DNA of 64,000 nucleotides from Tubiluchus corallicola (GCA_030141605.1 JAQGDQ010000077.1:398001-462000); one strand, 5' to 3'; numbered from the stretch's first letter, positions 29,401-42,170 are shown. The notes: generated by a model from the letters alone, not told the origin. Translations and numbers: made by a program.

Positions 29401-30228
29401 TTATTCTTACAGAACTGTAACAACAATATAATGTATGCACATCAGACATTCAATGCAAAGTTTGATAAATGAGCCATCAATAAGAAACAAACAGTTCAAG
29501 TAAGAATTTATAGACCCATCTTCCTGGTATACAGTTAACATATATACATATAGATAACATTACCACCTGTCACATTCACCACCACAGTTCCACAGAGCGG
29601 TGCAAACAAGACTTGCTCGGACAATTTATATCTGCCGCGGCACCCGTTGGCTGGCCGGGTGCTACATTATTTAATAAGTTGCTGGCACGCTTCAGTTCTT
29701 CACTCATGCCCAGTGTGGTTCTCACGTCACCTCTTCCAAGCCCAACAGTACCTGCCTGTTATATTACTCCTCTGGTGTGTCCCAACAGTGCGGCATATGT
29801 TGAAGAAATTAGCTCCAAAAAAACCTTCCCTTTCTTGTGAACAGGTTTTTATATGCTTTGCAAACTGGTAGCTTTGTGAAACAGAAGTACAACAAAACGT
29901 TCGCGCACAGGCATGAGTTCAGTCAACTGTTTTGCTAGTTAAATAGGTGTTTTTTGTTATAATGATATACAGATGATAATGACAATGTTCCGATAGTCTA
30001 CAAAATTCCCAATGTTAAATGTCGAATAATGTCAATGTTGAAAATGTTAATTTATCTCCTTGGCTTAGTTCATAAAATATTATATAAAATTAAACCAAAC
30101 CTGGGTGGAACCTCGATGAAACACCTTCGTTTTTCTTTAAGCAAGTGACAAATGACATTTGCTGTCTATTACCTGCTATTTACTTTTCATCCTTTGGAAA
30201 TTCTGTTATACTAGATATCCAGAGAAAG

Positions 30229-30855
30229 GCTGACGTTGTACTTATTTTAAAAGAGAGAAAAGTTCAAATATTAGTAACCATAGGCCCGTATAATTGACTT
30301 GCATAGCTTGTAAAATAATAGAAATGTGTGTTGTCTAAAATACTTTCTGTTATCAACATGAATATAATTTAATCTCAAAACAGCAACATGGGTTTTTATC
30401 ATGCAGACCTACATGTACGCAGCTTCTTGAATGTATTAAAGGTTGGTCCATTGCACTAAATGATAAGATGTCTGCTGATACAATTTATATTGAATGCCAA
30501 AAGGCTTTTTGTACTGCATGTCATAAAAAATACTTCTCGAGTTAAAATCATTTGGCATTCCACCAAGGCTTGCTATATAAATGGACCGAAGCATTTATTA
30601 TGCGTAGAAAACAAAGACTGTGTGTAGCGCTATGTCAGAGTATGTTACTGTCCGCTCTGGAGCCCTCAAGTGTTAGGGCTACTCCTATTCGTTCTGTCTA
30701 TCAATGACTTGTCTGACTGATGACGATATGTCGATGATGTCTATCTAACACTAGACAAACTTTTCAAATGGTCAAAGTAATGACAGTTAAATACGTGTGC
30801 ACTTCTAAATTCCCTACTGTTTTGCATATAGGAAGTAAGAATCCTCCTGCACCTA
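30229..30855 (+). pseudogene. Non-LTR retrotransposon reverse-transcriptase relic
   Basis: Across several frames the conceptual translation keeps the order of LINE (CR1/jockey-like) RT motifs. First comes KADVVLILKERK (usual 'KADVVPIFKKG'), then a GPYN remnant of the 'NYRPISL' motif and a remnant of 'QHGF..'. Next are IYIECQKAFCTACHKK (usual 'DFAKAFDTVPH'), the 'SGVPQGSVLGPLLF..INDL' box read as QVLGLLLFVLSINDLS, then YVDD and LHIGSKNP. There are many stops and shifts, so it is dead. It lies in otopetrin intron 9. The clade is not assigned with certainty. Confidence 0.75.
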
Positions 30856-32216
30856 GTGTATTGCTACTTTGCTGGTAGACGAAGTAGTAACAATGTTACA
30901 TAACGTTGGATTCCGTTGTACGTCACGTTCCGGTGTCGAGATTTACGTAAACCTATGTGAAAGTTGGTGTAAAATCGAATGTGAATTCATTAAACACTCA
31001 AATAAATTTCTTTTAAAATATATCTATGTCATGTCGCGTGGCAACTCTAGCAGCTTAGATCTACTGAGTCTGAAAAGAATGATGGTATTTTAAAAATCAA
31101 AAAAGGAAAAAAAACAAATGGCACAGTGTTAAAAAAACTCGGGTAAAGTTGATTTCATACGAGCAAAAGTGAGAGGAGAATATTAAAAGGAGGAAAATGC
31201 ACGAAAAGGCTGATATATAGACAGTAGACAGGCTAAAAAGTATGTGCGCACATGGGTGTGATGTATTGTGTTGAGGTTACCGTCGACGAAAGACGGTTAC
31301 CTATTCTGTGAGTGAAAAGATGTTCCAGAGTCAAAATTGTTGATTAGCCGCATGTTGACATATAGGCCTAAGATAAGTATCTACCAACTCTCTAATTATC
31401 CCCACCATCATTGAATAAATATATCCAAAGCATCGTGACTGTGTAAGTCTATTGACTATATACACCAGGCCCTGTATTAAGTACCAGGCATGCCATATAT
31501 ACTGCAATTTGACGTTACATGCAAATAGTTTGACACTAATGTTGTAGCCTAGGCTATTTATTAGCGCACCTGGCAATGATAAGATACTGATTAATGTAGT
31601 ACAATAATCAAACTCAGAATACATCTGAGCTACGTCTGCTGTCAATTTTTAAAAACAAATTACTTCATTAAAGCCTTTTATGGATATAATGAACAAGTAA
31701 TGGCAGATTACGAATGAATGAGTCCTAATACCATTCAGATTTTTAATCCGTATAGCTAACAAGTATGTTGCTACCCAAAGGCTACCGTTAGCGGAAAAAA
31801 ACGAAGCGTGTGGGAGATTTTTAAATCTCACGTTCAAACAATAAAATAGCAGAAATAAGAACAACGAACAACCTACATACGTATCTTTGTAATTATTGCT
31901 ACATAGCTTACTTATCTGTGTTTTTCACATCATTATTGTACGATTTTTTACATGCCAAAGACCTACCTGTTTGGGCTGTTTTTATGTTTTATAGTACAGT
32001 GTCTATGCACTGCGTCTTTTAATAATATGTGTACTGTTTAGACGAAAGTAGTTTAATGTTTATGCATTTTATAATTCGTACTCGAAACCTGAAATACTTC
32101 ATATATAGCAGTCTTTTTGGATGTATGTAGTTAGCTACCGTATCTAAAGCTTTGTTATAGAGTGTGTTTTCTTAGTGTTGCCAGGGTAATCCAATGATGA
32201 AAGTTTTTGTTTTCAG

Positions 32217-32996
32217 ATGCATCTACAATGCAAGACACATTCCTCTAGTCATGATCACAGCCCACTGTCAGAAGCCCATGAAGCGGACTGCCATGCCACA
32301 CACAAAGGCCTATTTTCTGGTCTGTTCGTCTTAGCAATGACCTTTATCTCTGTCATTGTCTTTTTTGTGTTTCTCGGATCTGATAATCTTCATGATGAAG
32401 GGAAAGCAACAGCTACTAACTATTACACTGAAATTAGCCTAAATGCAGTCAGTGGTATTTGCTGCATGGTGGCTTTCTTCTATACTTCTAAGATGCATGT
32501 TGATCCACATGCTATCAAGTTCTTAGATGACTTTCTTTTATTGATACCACTTCCAGCTTATTACTTAGTCTGCACTTTTGGTATTATCGCTATCATGTTC
32601 ACTCATGAAACTGAGATGGGGGCGTCGTTGGTGACATATATTGTGGCGTTGCTTCAAGTGACAGTACAGACCACTTTCATCATGGATGCCTTGAGGCGTT
32701 GCTCCAACACAGTACAACTGCGTCGGGTCAAGCCTGGTCGTGGACTCGTCATGTTTTTGCTGTTGTGTAATGTCTGTCTGTGGCTAGTGGGTAGTTTTGA
32801 GATTAAAGAAGCGAATAGTAAGCCAATTCAGACTGATTTTTTCAACTATTTGAATTGGGTAATAATTAGTAACCTGTGTGTGCCATTAATGATTTTTTAT
32901 AGGTTTCATTCTGCTGCATGTTTAGCTGACATTTGGCAAGATGCCTACACAGCCGCAGACGAGACATGTGTACATGAGGAATCAGATTACTTATAA
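32217..32996 (+). CDS. OTOP-like: Otopetrin terminal exon, copy A (TM7-TM12)
   Basis: This single exon encodes 259 residues of the C-terminal half of an otopetrin. It starts directly after TTTTCAG (acceptor, phase 0, matching exon 9) and ends with TAA. Six hydrophobic segments are visible, and the hallmark C-terminal motifs are VDPHAIKFLDDF, TTFIMDALRRCS, VKPGRGLVMFLLLCN and FYRFHSAACLADIW. The N-terminal edge carries HDHSPLSEAHEADCHATHKG, a His-rich linker between the channel halves that is shared by all three copies. Spliced to exons 1-9 it gives a protein of about 880 residues. The frame is intact and differs from copies B and C at scattered residues, mainly in the loop after TM7 (SDNLHDEGKATATN). 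The exon happens to start with ATG, but the strong acceptor argues for splicing rather than a separate start. Confidence 0.9.
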   Translation: MHLQCKTHSSSHDHSPLSEAHEADCHATHKGLFSGLFVLAMTFISVIVFFVFLGSDNLHDEGKATATNYYTEISLNAVSGICCMVAFFYTSKMHVDPHAIKFLDDFLLLIPLPAYYLVCTFGIIAIMFTHETEMGASLVTYIVALLQVTVQTTFIMDALRRCSNTVQLRRVKPGRGLVMFLLLCNVCLWLVGSFEIKEANSKPIQTDFFNYLNWVIISNLCVPLMIFYRFHSAACLADIWQDAYTAADETCVHEESDYL

Positions 32997-33463
32997 AAAA
33001 GCACTTCATTGAAACCATAAATTTGGAACTTAATGTGATTTTTATTACCTGTAAATGATGAGTGATTCTGAAGGTCAGATTGTATGTCTGTAATTTTATG
33101 TCTCGATGTAGTAAATTTGTCTTATAGTATTTCTTTATAACTGTTCTTGTATTAAGTATTATTTTTATCACTACTGAGCGTTGAATGTCTTCCATTTAAT
33201 ATAATGCAGACTCTAAAAACTTTTAAAAAATTATGTCAACAGTTTATCAGTCTCTTATTCATGCATACATTGACAAGTGCAGTGTCTTCCTTTCTTTTCT
33301 TATTCGCGTATCTGCAACTATTCCTTATTCGTATTTACAAAAATGTTCTAATTTCGTTCAGTCAGGTGGTGCCACAGACATACAATACTTTCACAGGATG
33401 TAATAGCATAATATACATTAAAACATGTATATATTGGCTGCGCTCATATCTATGGTTAAGGCA

Positions 33464-33469
33464 AATAAA
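33464..33469 (+). promoter_or_regulatory. Candidate poly(A) signal after otopetrin terminal exon A
   Basis: This is the first AATAAA after the copy A stop codon, about 470 nt downstream. It would end the shortest of the possible otopetrin transcripts. Confidence 0.35.
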
Positions 33470-34837
33470 AATGATTATGCTTATTAAGTCAGAGCCCAAG
33501 TCGAGAATAAGTATTTTGTACTTAGGCCTAAAATAGTTATATCATGTAAGCTAAATAATTTCGTTATAATTTTACTGCAATTTATTTAAACATTATCTTT
33601 CTCTTCCACATGTAGTTAATAATTAAATCTGAACTTATTAATTAATTACATTTATAGTTGAATATGCAGTATATTTATAAATGAAATGCTAAAAATTGGT
33701 TTTATGTTGTTTTTCCTGTGGCTTCAAAGACTGCTTACACTTACATTTTGAACTTCAAAAAAACTCATGCTGATGATTATATTAAGATGCATTTAGGTTT
33801 CGTTGATATAAACTTTGCTCGACTACAAAAGAACTTTTCGAATAACATGCCAAAATAACGTATATGTACGTATATGACGTGAATATTTTTTACAATAATT
33901 ATTTTCATTACATAAATTTCTTAAACACTGACAAGAAGCAAAAATTCTTGATATTCTGTCCAATTTTTTCAACTTACCTGTTCGGTAACACAGTTTTAAA
34001 TGTGAATTGAAATTGAGTGAAGTCATGCTTATACCCCAGGCCTCTAGACATTGGGGAAACAAATATCAGTGAGAACGAGTGAATGACTAGGCTATTCGAG
34101 GTGACCGCCTTTTGAAGGAGCTTTGACTTATTACTCTTCAAGTCTGGGGTATCGGCGTCAACAGTGCCGGTAATTGTACATTGGCTCATTGGGCATGCGC
34201 GTCTACTGACAAGGAAGATGAAGCTTTTGTAACCTTGTACGGTTAGAGGGGAAGAACGGGCATTTTAAAGTATATCCCAAAAAACGTTCTATAAAAAATT
34301 ATGTTACTCAGCATTGCACTTACATGTTTGAAAAACGTATGTAATTGGAAAGAAATTCTTAATATTATAACTTATTCGTGCCAACTGAGTAGCGCCATTG
34401 TATCACGATTACAGGATGCACCGCCGCTTCACCAAAAAGCGCATTATTGATGTTATTTGCAAATAAATAGTAATTTATACTTTCGCTTAGTTAACTTAGC
34501 TGGCGAAGAGTGTGCTACGAATGGTGTGATTATTTTGTCAAACTTTACGAGATGTTATCTAAAGTAGTTTCAACCGACTTAATTAATTATTATCGCTAAA
34601 TTGTCCGCAATAACCACCATTCAGTGTTACTGCTAAAGCAAGCCCTGTGTGCAGTAAAGGCAGCATATAAATGATACAAAATTTCAAGACCAATTTTTTA
34701 AGCTTTTTTAGAGCATTTTCTTGTCCTTCTGATGAAGCAGTCTAAGTCATCTAAACAGCCACATAATACTATAGCAATAATAAGGAAATATAAGAGTATA
34801 GATACTAGCTAAACCCCGCAAAGAATTTTGGGCATAA

Positions 34838-35205
34838 ACTCACAACAACTTACATCACACCACCAACACCATACCACCCACACCACACCACACAACCACC
34901 TACCACACCACTCACAACACACCACCCACACCACACCACACAACCACCCACCACCCCACTCACAAGACACCACCCTCACCATACCACAACCACACACTAC
35001 CCACACAACACACCACACCCACCGCACTACACCAAGACCACCCTCATCACACCACACACACCCTATCACTAACACCATAGCACATCACCCACAACATACA
35101 CCACACTACACCAAAAGCACACACAACTACCACCCCACTACACCATCCATAGCACAACACCCACAGCACACTCACCACAGCACACCCACTACATCACATT
35201 GTGAT
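34838..35205. repeat. (CCACA)-type low-complexity repeat
   Basis: CACCACACCACAC words run on with variation for about 370 bp, followed by a short GAT/GAC run (35200-35240). The long His/Thr/Pro frame across it is a repeat artefact. Confidence 0.85.
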
Positions 35206-36159
35206 GATGACGACGACAATGATGACGACAACGACACCACAGCACCAACACCAACAGTACAGTATTACGGCGAAACCATTCAAAGCATTTTCCACAAAAT
35301 CGAAACTGTGTGCTATAACAAATGCTCTTAGTCTGCCTACCAATGATTAATAATGTGTGGACATGCCATATAGTTTTGTTTGCCGCTTCTCTGATGATAA
35401 TATGCTAACAGAATTTACACATAAAATCTATATACCACTGTAGAACGGCGCGTGACAACAATGCCTGGAACAGCCACGAAATTTCTCAATCTCAAAGACA
35501 ATGAATGTTACAAATAGCATGCAGGTGGGGGTGGGGGGGGGTTGAAAAAGGAGTTTGAAATACACGCTTGCTGTTTCGTCTAATGGACATCTCTCCTAGT
35601 GAAACCTTCGGGTGTGAGTGTGCATATTTTTTCTAACATGCCCAAACAGTTGCAGAAATTGAGTTTTTCTAGAGGGCGGTTGAGCAGTTTTTTGCAAAAT
35701 TTGGGTGATTTCGTCCGGGAAAACGCCTTTTGCGAGACGCCGTGGCCCTCCCGCGAAATATAAATATGACTATTACACCCACGTTGAAGGGCTATTCAAC
35801 CATTACCAGCACCACCCACGGCCCATTCCGGATCTATAGAAATAAGAGGTATAAGTTTTGCAAAAAATGGGCAAAAAATGGCCATTTTTGGAGGTTTTTC
35901 GCCCCCCCCCGTTCCTCCCGGTGCGCCCGATTCGAAAAATAAAACCCCAATGGCAAATCTGTGAGTCCGAACCTTTCGTTTGATGTATAGGTCGTCGAGA
36001 ATGGTGCCGTCGTTGGAACTGTAGCCTCGTCGATTATATATTTATATATGCTAGCGAAATTAATATATACGATTGACTGCAATACTACAATACAAAATAA
36101 TTTCAGAAAAAAAATTTTGGTGACAATGTTTATTTTCGTTTAGACATTTTGGGACAATT

Positions 36160-37125
36160 GACGTCTAACATAATGTCAATCATTTTCGTTGACTGCCCAG
36201 TCAGCGTGCAAGTTATTTCACACACCCTGCAGCAGATACGTACGGGTCATTTAGCTACAACTCCGTCTAGCACTGTTATGAAAAATGCTCAACTTTTCAT
36301 TAGTTAGCGGGAGAAATATTAGCCTGCTTCTAGATTTTATTATTGTCAATTGAAATTGCAATTGAACTGGTAAAAATATGTAGTCTAGCTTCGTTTGTAG
36401 GAAGAAATGCACAGTGCATACGTCTATGAGTTGCTGATCAAACCATTTTGCAATCAAAAAAATACGCAATTTAGTTTAGTTTATGACTTTTGTAAATTAG
36501 ATAAAAACAACTATTTGATTAACTTTAAATAAGGACAAAACAATGTTTTCTTTCCTGGCTAGTTTTTTAAACCTCAATGAGATCTTCACAGTCAAAATTA
36601 ATGCAAATTAGGGTCAAAACTTATATTATACGTCAATATAATATTAGCTAATTTTACGCTCTTTTTCTGGTTATAATCAAGGTTAAAAGATACAATTGGG
36701 ACTTATGTGACTCGGGCGTTCAATATAAGAGTCGTCTATGGAATGGAACAGTCAAATTTATTCCATTTCCGTAGCTTGACAAACGGAAAAACGTAATAAA
36801 TCTTGCAGACGAGCACATGATCAATTAATGTAGAAAAATACATCGCAGGCTTGATGTTCGTAGTTTATTGGCAAGAGAGACTTAATATTTTTGGTGCTCA
36901 TTTTTTGTTAATTCCGTTCTTAAAATAGCTGCTGCTCTGCAAATTTGTGTTTATGAAAAAGAGCAATCTGTTTATCTGCTGATTGACATTAGTTGTGACT
37001 GTCATGTTGTTTAGTTTAGTCAGCTTAGCTTCGACAGTTGTCCTGCGTGAGCTGCTGTCCCGAATGCTACTGAGCGTTCTTACTTTGCAAGGGGGGCGGA
37101 GCGATAGACCAATACGTTTGACGTC
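36160..37125. mobile_element. 966-bp TIR transposon inserted into the foldback's left arm
   Basis: The left end reads GACGTCTAACATAATG, and the right end in reverse complement reads GACGTCAAACGTATTG (13 of 16 equal). AATT flanks both sides (36156-36159 and 37126-37129), consistent with a 4-bp target duplication. The intact right arm of the host foldback shows the sequence before insertion. No transposase frame is recognised inside. Confidence 0.65.
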
Positions 37126-37229
37126 AATTGGAACAGACACAAGTAACTTGTATATTACGCGTTTCATTACGTAAAATAAGTAACTGAATTGATCACTTGG
37201 ATTACTTAAGTGCACTTCATTATATATAA

Positions 37230-37345
37230 ATTATATATATATATTATGTTATATTCATATTAATATGTTATATTATATTAATATAATAATAACATAATAT
37301 TATATTGGTGTATAATATTATGTTATGTTATATTAATATAATTTA
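37230..37345. repeat. AT-rich loop of the foldback
   Basis: TATATTAATATAA-type words, themselves palindromic, form the centre of the hairpin element. No coding content. Confidence 0.6.
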
Positions 37346-37629
37346 TATATAATGAAGTGCACTTAAGTTATCTAAGTGATCAATTTAGTTAGTTATTTTA
37401 TGTAATCAAACACGTAATATACAAGTTGCTTGTGTCGGTTCCAATTATCCCAAATGTCTAAAAGAAAAAAAACATTGTCACCAAGATTTCTTTTCTGAAA
37501 TTATTTTGCATTGTAGTATTGCAGTGAATATCCTTATATATACATATATATATATATATGTATATATAAGCTCTGAAGTCGTGGTTGAAAGACCCAATAA
37601 GCAGTATGTGGGTGTTTTTTTCGTTTCAG

Positions 37630-38451
37630 ATGAATCAGCAATGTAAACAACATCCAGCTACTCATGATCACAGTCCTTTGTCAGAAGCTCACCAAGCGGA
37701 CTGTCACGCCACCCATAAAGGTTTATTCTCTGGAATATTTGTCCTGGCAATGACTTTTATGTCAGTTATAATATTCTTCGTGTTTCTTGCATCTGACAGC
37801 AGAGCTGACAGGGAAAAAGCAACACAAACTATTTACTACACGGAGATAGTTTTAAACTCAGTTAGCACTATTTGCTGTATAGCGGCTTTCTTCTACACTT
37901 CTAAGATGAATGTGGATCCCCATGCGATTAAATTCTTAGATGATTTTCTTTTATTGATTCCACTTCCTGCTCACTATTTGATTTGTACTTTTGGCATTAT
38001 TGCTCTTATGTTTCCACGTTTAAAGGAAATGAAACCATGGACCTCTTTAGCCACGTACTTGATAACACTTGTTCAAGTAACAGTCCAAACCACATTCATT
38101 ATGGATGCATTGCGACGCTGCTCCAACACATTGAAACTGCGCCAAGTCAAGCCAGGTCGTGGACTTGTTATGTTTCTGTTGATCTGCAACCTCAGCTTGT
38201 GGTTAGTGGGCACATTCGAGATTAAAGAAGCACATAGCAAACCAATTCAAAGAGACTTCTTCACGTATTTAAACTGGGTGATCATCAGTAATCTGTGTGT
38301 GCCTATGATGATTTTCTATAGGTTTCATTCTGCCGCATGCTTAGCTGATATTTGGCAAGATGCCTATACAGCTGCTGATGAGACATGTGTTCATGAAGAC
38401 CTAAAATTACTTCGAGGCAAGCACGAATTCCAATACGATACTGATGCATAA
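37630..38451 (+). CDS. OTOP-like: Otopetrin terminal exon, copy B (TM7-TM12)
   Basis: This is a second full copy of the C-terminal half of the channel: 273 codons, starting after TTTCGTTTCAG in the same phase as copies A and C. It holds the same motifs (VDPHAIKFLDDF, TTFIMDALRRCS, VKPGRGLVMFLL, FYRFHSAACLADIW). It carries a longer C-terminal tail (after TAADETCVHE, about 17 residues) than copy A. Joined to exons 1-9 the protein would be about 894 residues. No second set of TM1-TM6 exons lies between copies A and B, so this is most simply an alternative terminal exon of the same gene. The frame stays open upstream of the acceptor, to 37585, by chance. Confidence 0.88.
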   Translation: MNQQCKQHPATHDHSPLSEAHQADCHATHKGLFSGIFVLAMTFMSVIIFFVFLASDSRADREKATQTIYYTEIVLNSVSTICCIAAFFYTSKMNVDPHAIKFLDDFLLLIPLPAHYLICTFGIIALMFPRLKEMKPWTSLATYLITLVQVTVQTTFIMDALRRCSNTLKLRQVKPGRGLVMFLLICNLSLWLVGTFEIKEAHSKPIQRDFFTYLNWVIISNLCVPMMIFYRFHSAACLADIWQDAYTAADETCVHEDLKLLRGKHEFQYDTDA

Positions 38452-38530
38452 TGTGACTTCATGTTATCATCTTAATAAGGTGGAACAAAAGAAAAACGAG
38501 TTGTCAACGTGTAATTTTTTAATACAGAAT

Positions 38531-38536
38531 AATAAA
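38531..38536 (+). promoter_or_regulatory. Poly(A) signal after otopetrin terminal exon B
   Basis: AATAAA within GAATAATAAAGTGC, about 80 nt after the stop. The same 14-base context recurs after copy C at 41014-41027, so the duplicated unit included the 3' UTR. Confidence 0.6.
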
Positions 38537-40140
<1,604 letters not shown>

Positions 40141-40914
40141 ATGCATCTACAATGTAAACAACGTTCTGCCAGCCATGACCACAGTCCACTGTCAGAAGCT
40201 CATCAATCAGACTGCCATGCCACTCACAAAGGCTTATTTTCCGGAATATTTATCTTAGCAATGACTTTTATCTCTATTATTATCTTCTTTGTGTTTCTTG
40301 GATCATACAAGAAAGCTGATACAGCTAAAGCAGCAACTACCAATTACTATACTGAGATTGGCTTAAATCTATTGGCTTCTATTTGCTGTTTAGTGGCTTT
40401 TTTCTACACTTCTAAGTTAAATGTTGATCCCCATGCCATCAAATTTTTAGATGACTTTTTACTGTTAATTCCACTGCCTGCTTTTTATTTAATATGCACT
40501 TTTGGCATCATTCCTATTATGTTTACAAACAAAGAAATAACACCTTGGAATGCATTGGCAACGTACTTAATAGCATTGTTTCAAGTAACAATGCAAACCA
40601 CATTTATCATGGATGCACTGAGGCGCTGTTCTATGGATGCACAAATGCGTCAGGTAAAGCCTGGTCGCGGAATCATTATGTTTTTGCTGTTGTGTAACCT
40701 CAGCCTATGGCTGGTTGGTAGTTTCGAGATTAAAGAAGCCCATAGCAAACCCATTCAGAGCGACTTTTTCACGTATTTTCAGTAACCTGTGCGTGCCATT
40801 AATGATTTTCTATAGGTTTCATTCTGCCGCGTGCTTAGCTGATATTTGGCAAGATGCATACACAGCTGCTGATGAGACGTGTGCTTACGAAGAGTCAAAA
40901 TTGCTTCGAAAATG
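40141..40914 (+). pseudogene. OTOP-like: Otopetrin terminal exon, copy C, frameshifted before TM12
   Basis: This third copy starts after TTCTTTTCAG and is open for 214 codons through TM7-TM11 (HDHSPLSEAHQSDCHATHKG, VDPHAIKFLDDF, TTFIMDALRRCS). At about 40778 it lacks 14 nt present in copies A and B, where they encode the start of TM12 (LNWVII). The frame then meets a TAA at 40783-40785 and the product would end TYFQ without TM12. The lost frame continues downstream with SNLCVPLMIFYRFHSAACL up to a stop at 40914, with no further damage. It may be a young pseudo-exon, an assembly error, or a truncated but expressed variant. Confidence 0.8.
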
Positions 40915-41017
40915 ACTGATCTCTAATACGATACTAATGCATGTTCGACTTTGTGTTAATAAGTTGGAACTTAAAAAAGGAAAACGAATTTGTCAAAGGA
41001 TAGTTTTTAGTGAGAAT

Positions 41018-41023
41018 AATAAA
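41018..41023 (+). promoter_or_regulatory. Poly(A) signal after otopetrin terminal exon C
   Basis: AATAAA about 105 nt after the restored-frame stop, in the same GAATAATAAAGTGC context as after copy B. Confidence 0.55.
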
Positions 41024-41289
41024 GTGCAGTATCATACAATTTAAAAAATTCTTGTGGTTATGGTCAGGCAGGTATTTTCAGGCGACACAGCAGCTGATGA
41101 AACATGTAGCTGAGAGCTGTATCAAGGTAACCCTAGATACCTAGAAAAAGGCTAACAGCCATCTCGTAGAATAAACGACATGTTCTTGATGGCATAATAT
41201 GTAACTTTTTAGATGTTGACCATTGCATATTTGTGAAGCTCTGGAATTCTCATGATCACAAAGGGCCGTGCGGTTTAATTGTGGTCCGT

Positions 41290-41360
41290 GCTGTGTGGCT
41301 TAATCCAATGGTTTGAGTCGGGTTTGTAATCCATTGGTCCCAGGTTCAAACACACGATCT
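41290..41360 (+). repeat. tRNA-like SINE trace
   Basis: TGTGGCTTAATCCAATGGTTT resembles an A box, and GGTTCAAACAC about 40 nt later resembles a B box. The T-stem does not pair, so this is not a functional tRNA gene. Confidence 0.35.
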
Positions 41361-42004
41361 ATACCAATTACTTCACATTTCATGTTTTTCATTCAAGTGT
41401 ATATTCAAAATTTAGTGATGTTGGTTTATTCTACCATTAATAACTTTTCTTTGACTAATATTTTAAATAATTATTTTGGCCGTAATGACAATAATTAGGG
41501 CATTCGACATCAGAAAGAAGCGCTAGAGATGCAACAGTTTAGCAAGTGAGCATTATCCATATAGGGTAGTTTACCCAACTTTTTCGCCAAACAAAATCCA
41601 AAATGGCCACAGTTCAGAATCAGCCACAATACTGGACAATACGTATTATTTTGCTCTACTGACTAATGTGACTCTGAACTGCCCGTCTTAAAAACTGATA
41701 AACGTAAATTATTTAGGAAAGTGTTTGACTTTCAGTTGTAGTATGGTGGGTTTATACAGTGAATAGTATAGAGTATGTAACTGAGTTCGTACAGTCCTGA
41801 AGTAAACCTGCTTACTTTTTCGTTAATATAGCACTTTCTGCTTCTGATTTGTGGTCGAGGGACACGATCGATATACATAGGGAGATCAAATAAACAAAGC
41901 AGTCCTTAGTTTACACGTTCCATGCAAAATGGCAAACGCAACCTCCGAAATCAAAGAAAAATAATCAAAGAAATTTGTTTCAAACAAAACTGCCATAGCA
42001 GCAA

Positions 42005-42170
42005 ACTTTATTATCACTTTTCTGAAACTCTATAATAAAGGCAACAACATTTAATTTTATGTAGGAGTACAAATAGACATCAATTAACTTAATAAAAATT
42101 TATTATCCCTTTTCCGAAACGCTATAATAAAGGCAACAACATTTAATTTTATGTTGGGGAAGTACAAACA
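42005..42170. repeat. Tandem duplication of a ~95-bp unit
   Basis: Both copies share CTATAATAAAGGCAACAACA followed by TTTAATTTTATGT, with a few substitutions. The copies start at about 42008 and 42102. Confidence 0.75.

Larger units (their letters stand above)
27738..32216. other. Otopetrin intron 9, before terminal exon A
   Basis: 4.5 kb without exons. It contains a degenerate tandem array (about 28050-29400) and a non-LTR retrotransposon relic (about 30229-30855), listed separately. A minus-strand frame at 31331-31645 shows no recognisable domain, and I do not call it a gene. Confidence 0.45.
36072..37529. mobile_element. Long foldback element, split by a second transposon
   Basis: The right arm (about 37325-37529) is one continuous inverse of two separate left pieces, 36072-36159 and 37126-37230. 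Shared words include GACTGCAATACTACAAT versus its inverse at the far end, CTTGTATATTACG, and CTTAAGTGCACTTCATTATA. Without the 966-bp insertion the element would be about 490 bp, with arms of about 200 bp and an AT-rich loop. It is a non-autonomous hairpin element upstream of terminal exon B. Confidence 0.7.
32997..37629. other. Interval between otopetrin terminal exons A and B
   Basis: After the 3' UTR of copy A, this interval contains a (CCACA)-rich simple repeat (34838-35205), a GC-richer patch (35690-36010), a foldback element interrupted by another transposon (36072-37529) and a (TA)n run at about 37540-37568 just before the copy B acceptor. No other coding exon is seen, in particular no TM1-TM6. 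Confidence 0.5.

Noticed and set aside
31331-31645. 104-codon minus-strand frame
   Set aside because: No recognisable domain, no second exon, and it lies inside an otopetrin intron; length is possible by chance.
34828-35331. 167-codon open frame rich in His/Thr/Pro
   Set aside because: It follows the CCACA simple repeat, has no domain and no splice context; repeat artefact.
41290-41360. A tRNA gene
   Set aside because: A- and B-box-like words are present but the T-stem and acceptor stem do not pair.
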